64,000 nt of DNA from Argopecten irradians (taxonomy: Eukaryota; Mollusca; Bivalvia; Pectinida; Pectinidae), in NCBI RefSeq assembly GCF_041381155.1, contig NC_091144.1:2976001-3040000 (forward strand). The letters run 5' to 3'. Both the position numbers and the translations under genes were made by a program. The notes below the pieces were generated by a model, which was not told the origin of the DNA, searched no databases, and was given only the letters and a program-made list of their open reading frames with translations. Below, piece after piece: positions 62,956 through 64,000 of the stretch. Each line of letters starts with the position of its first letter. Positions within the stretch are counted from its first letter, which is position 1.

Positions 62956-64000
62956 GTAGATATCTATGGTGTAATACAATACAGACCATCAGGTAGATAT
63001 CTGTAGTGTAATACAATACAGACCATCAGGTAGATATCTGTTGTGTAATACAATACAGACCATCAGGTAGATATCTGTTGTGTATTACAATACAGACCAT
63101 CAGGTAGATATCTGTTGTGTAATACAATACAGACCATCAGGTAGATATCTGTTGTGTGATACAGACCATCAGGTAGATATCTAGTGTAATACAATACAGA
63201 CCATCAGGTAGATATCTGTTGTGTAATACAATACAGACCATCAGGTAGATATCTGTTGTGTAATACAATACAGACCATCAGGTAGATATCTGTTGTGTGA
63301 TAAAGACCATCAGGTAGATATCTGTTGTGTGATAAAGACCATCAGGTAGATATCTGTTGTGTAATACAATACAGACCATCAGGTAGATATCTGTTGTGTA
63401 ATACAATACAGACCATCAGGTAGATATCTGTTGTGTAATACAATACAGACCATCAGGTAGATATCTGTTGTGTAATACAATACAGACCATCAGGTAGATA
63501 TCTGTTGTGTAATACAATACAGACCATCAGGTAGATATCTGTTGTGTAATACAATACAGACCATCAGGTAGATATCTGTTGTGTAATACAATACAGACCA
63601 TCAGGTAGATATCTGTTGTGTAATACAATACAGACCATCAGGTAGATATCTGTTGTGTAATACAATACAGACCATCAGGTAGATATCTGTTGTGTAATAC
63701 AATACAGACCATCAGGTAGATATCTGTTGTGTAATACAATACAGACCATCAGGTAGATATCTGTTGTGTATTACAATACAGACCATCAGGTAGATATCTG
63801 TTGTGTAATACAATACAGACCATCAGGTAGATATCTGTTGTGTAATACAATACAGACCATCAGGTAGATATCTGTTGTGTATTACAATACAGACCATCAG
63901 GTAGATATCTGTTGTGTATTACAATACAGACCATCAGGTAGATATCTGTTGTGTATTACAATACAGACCATCAGGTAGATATCTGTTGTGTAATACAATA
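62956..64000 (+). repeat. 37-bp tandem array starting at the RMND5 exon 6 donor (runs off window)
   Basis: About 28 units of CATCAGGTAGATATCTGTTG plus TGTAATACAATACAGAC. The first unit is the exon-intron junction itself (GTCAG|GTAGATATC), so each copy repeats the 5' splice site including the last four exon bases. The array continues past 64,000. Confidence 0.95.

Noticed and set aside
62956-64000. CRISPR-like array of 37-bp repeats
   Set aside because: There are no unique spacers; units are contiguous, the genome is eukaryotic, and the first unit is a splice donor.

Overview
This is eukaryotic, metazoan DNA, most likely from a bivalve mollusc. The evidence is split genes with canonical GT-AG introns, two conserved animal genes, an intact Ty3/Gypsy retrotransposon, decayed LINE sequence, and several repeats built like the bivalve 'pearl'/Helentron-associated elements (internal ~150-bp tandem units, a GGACGG-rich right arm, a terminal hairpin, then CTAAAA). 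There is no operon structure, and most of the window is repeat or intron.

Layout. (1) 1-3.3 kb: the end of a pearl-like repeat, a foldback element and a 56-bp tandem array. (2) 3.3-23.3 kb, minus strand: DDX41, a DEAD-box RNA helicase. Eleven exons were placed, and their phases join without a break. The first exon, with the start codon, was not found. The introns are filled with tandem arrays. One of them (8.40-11.76 kb) is about 34 copies of the 5' part of a DDX41 coding exon together with its 3' splice site. (3) 23.3-26.1 kb: no gene found. (4) 26.1-34.3 kb, minus strand: a complete Ty3/Gypsy element with two 579-bp LTRs that read as identical, gag, pol, and a third ORF encoding two C2H2 zinc fingers. 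(5) 34.3-42.5 kb: gene-poor, with foldbacks and a second pearl-like element. (6) 42.6-43.6 kb, minus strand: an intronless fatty-acid desaturase related to FADS6. (7) 45.1-52.0 kb: a decayed LINE interrupted by a second, internally deleted Gypsy element on the plus strand. That element lies between 32-bp direct repeats and its left LTR lacks 18 bp. (8) 53.08 kb to the window end, plus strand: the first six exons of an RMND5/GID2-type subunit of the CTLH E3 ubiquitin ligase. Its introns hold a 996-bp inverted repeat, two copies of a miniature LTR element (TRIM) whose LTR contains a tRNA-like sequence, and several tandem arrays.

Most unusual features. First, tandem duplication recurs at splice junctions in both host genes: 3' splice sites of three DDX41 exons, and 5' splice sites of RMND5 exons 4 and 6. 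Second, the TRIM at 54,899-55,251 carries a 72-nt tRNA-like sequence with box A and box B in each 130-bp LTR, directly next to a primer-binding site and polypurine tract. This resembles, but is distinct from, plant Cassandra elements, which carry 5S rRNA. Third, the Gypsy element has a zinc-finger third ORF behind a good 3' splice site. All coordinates and translations were worked out by eye.
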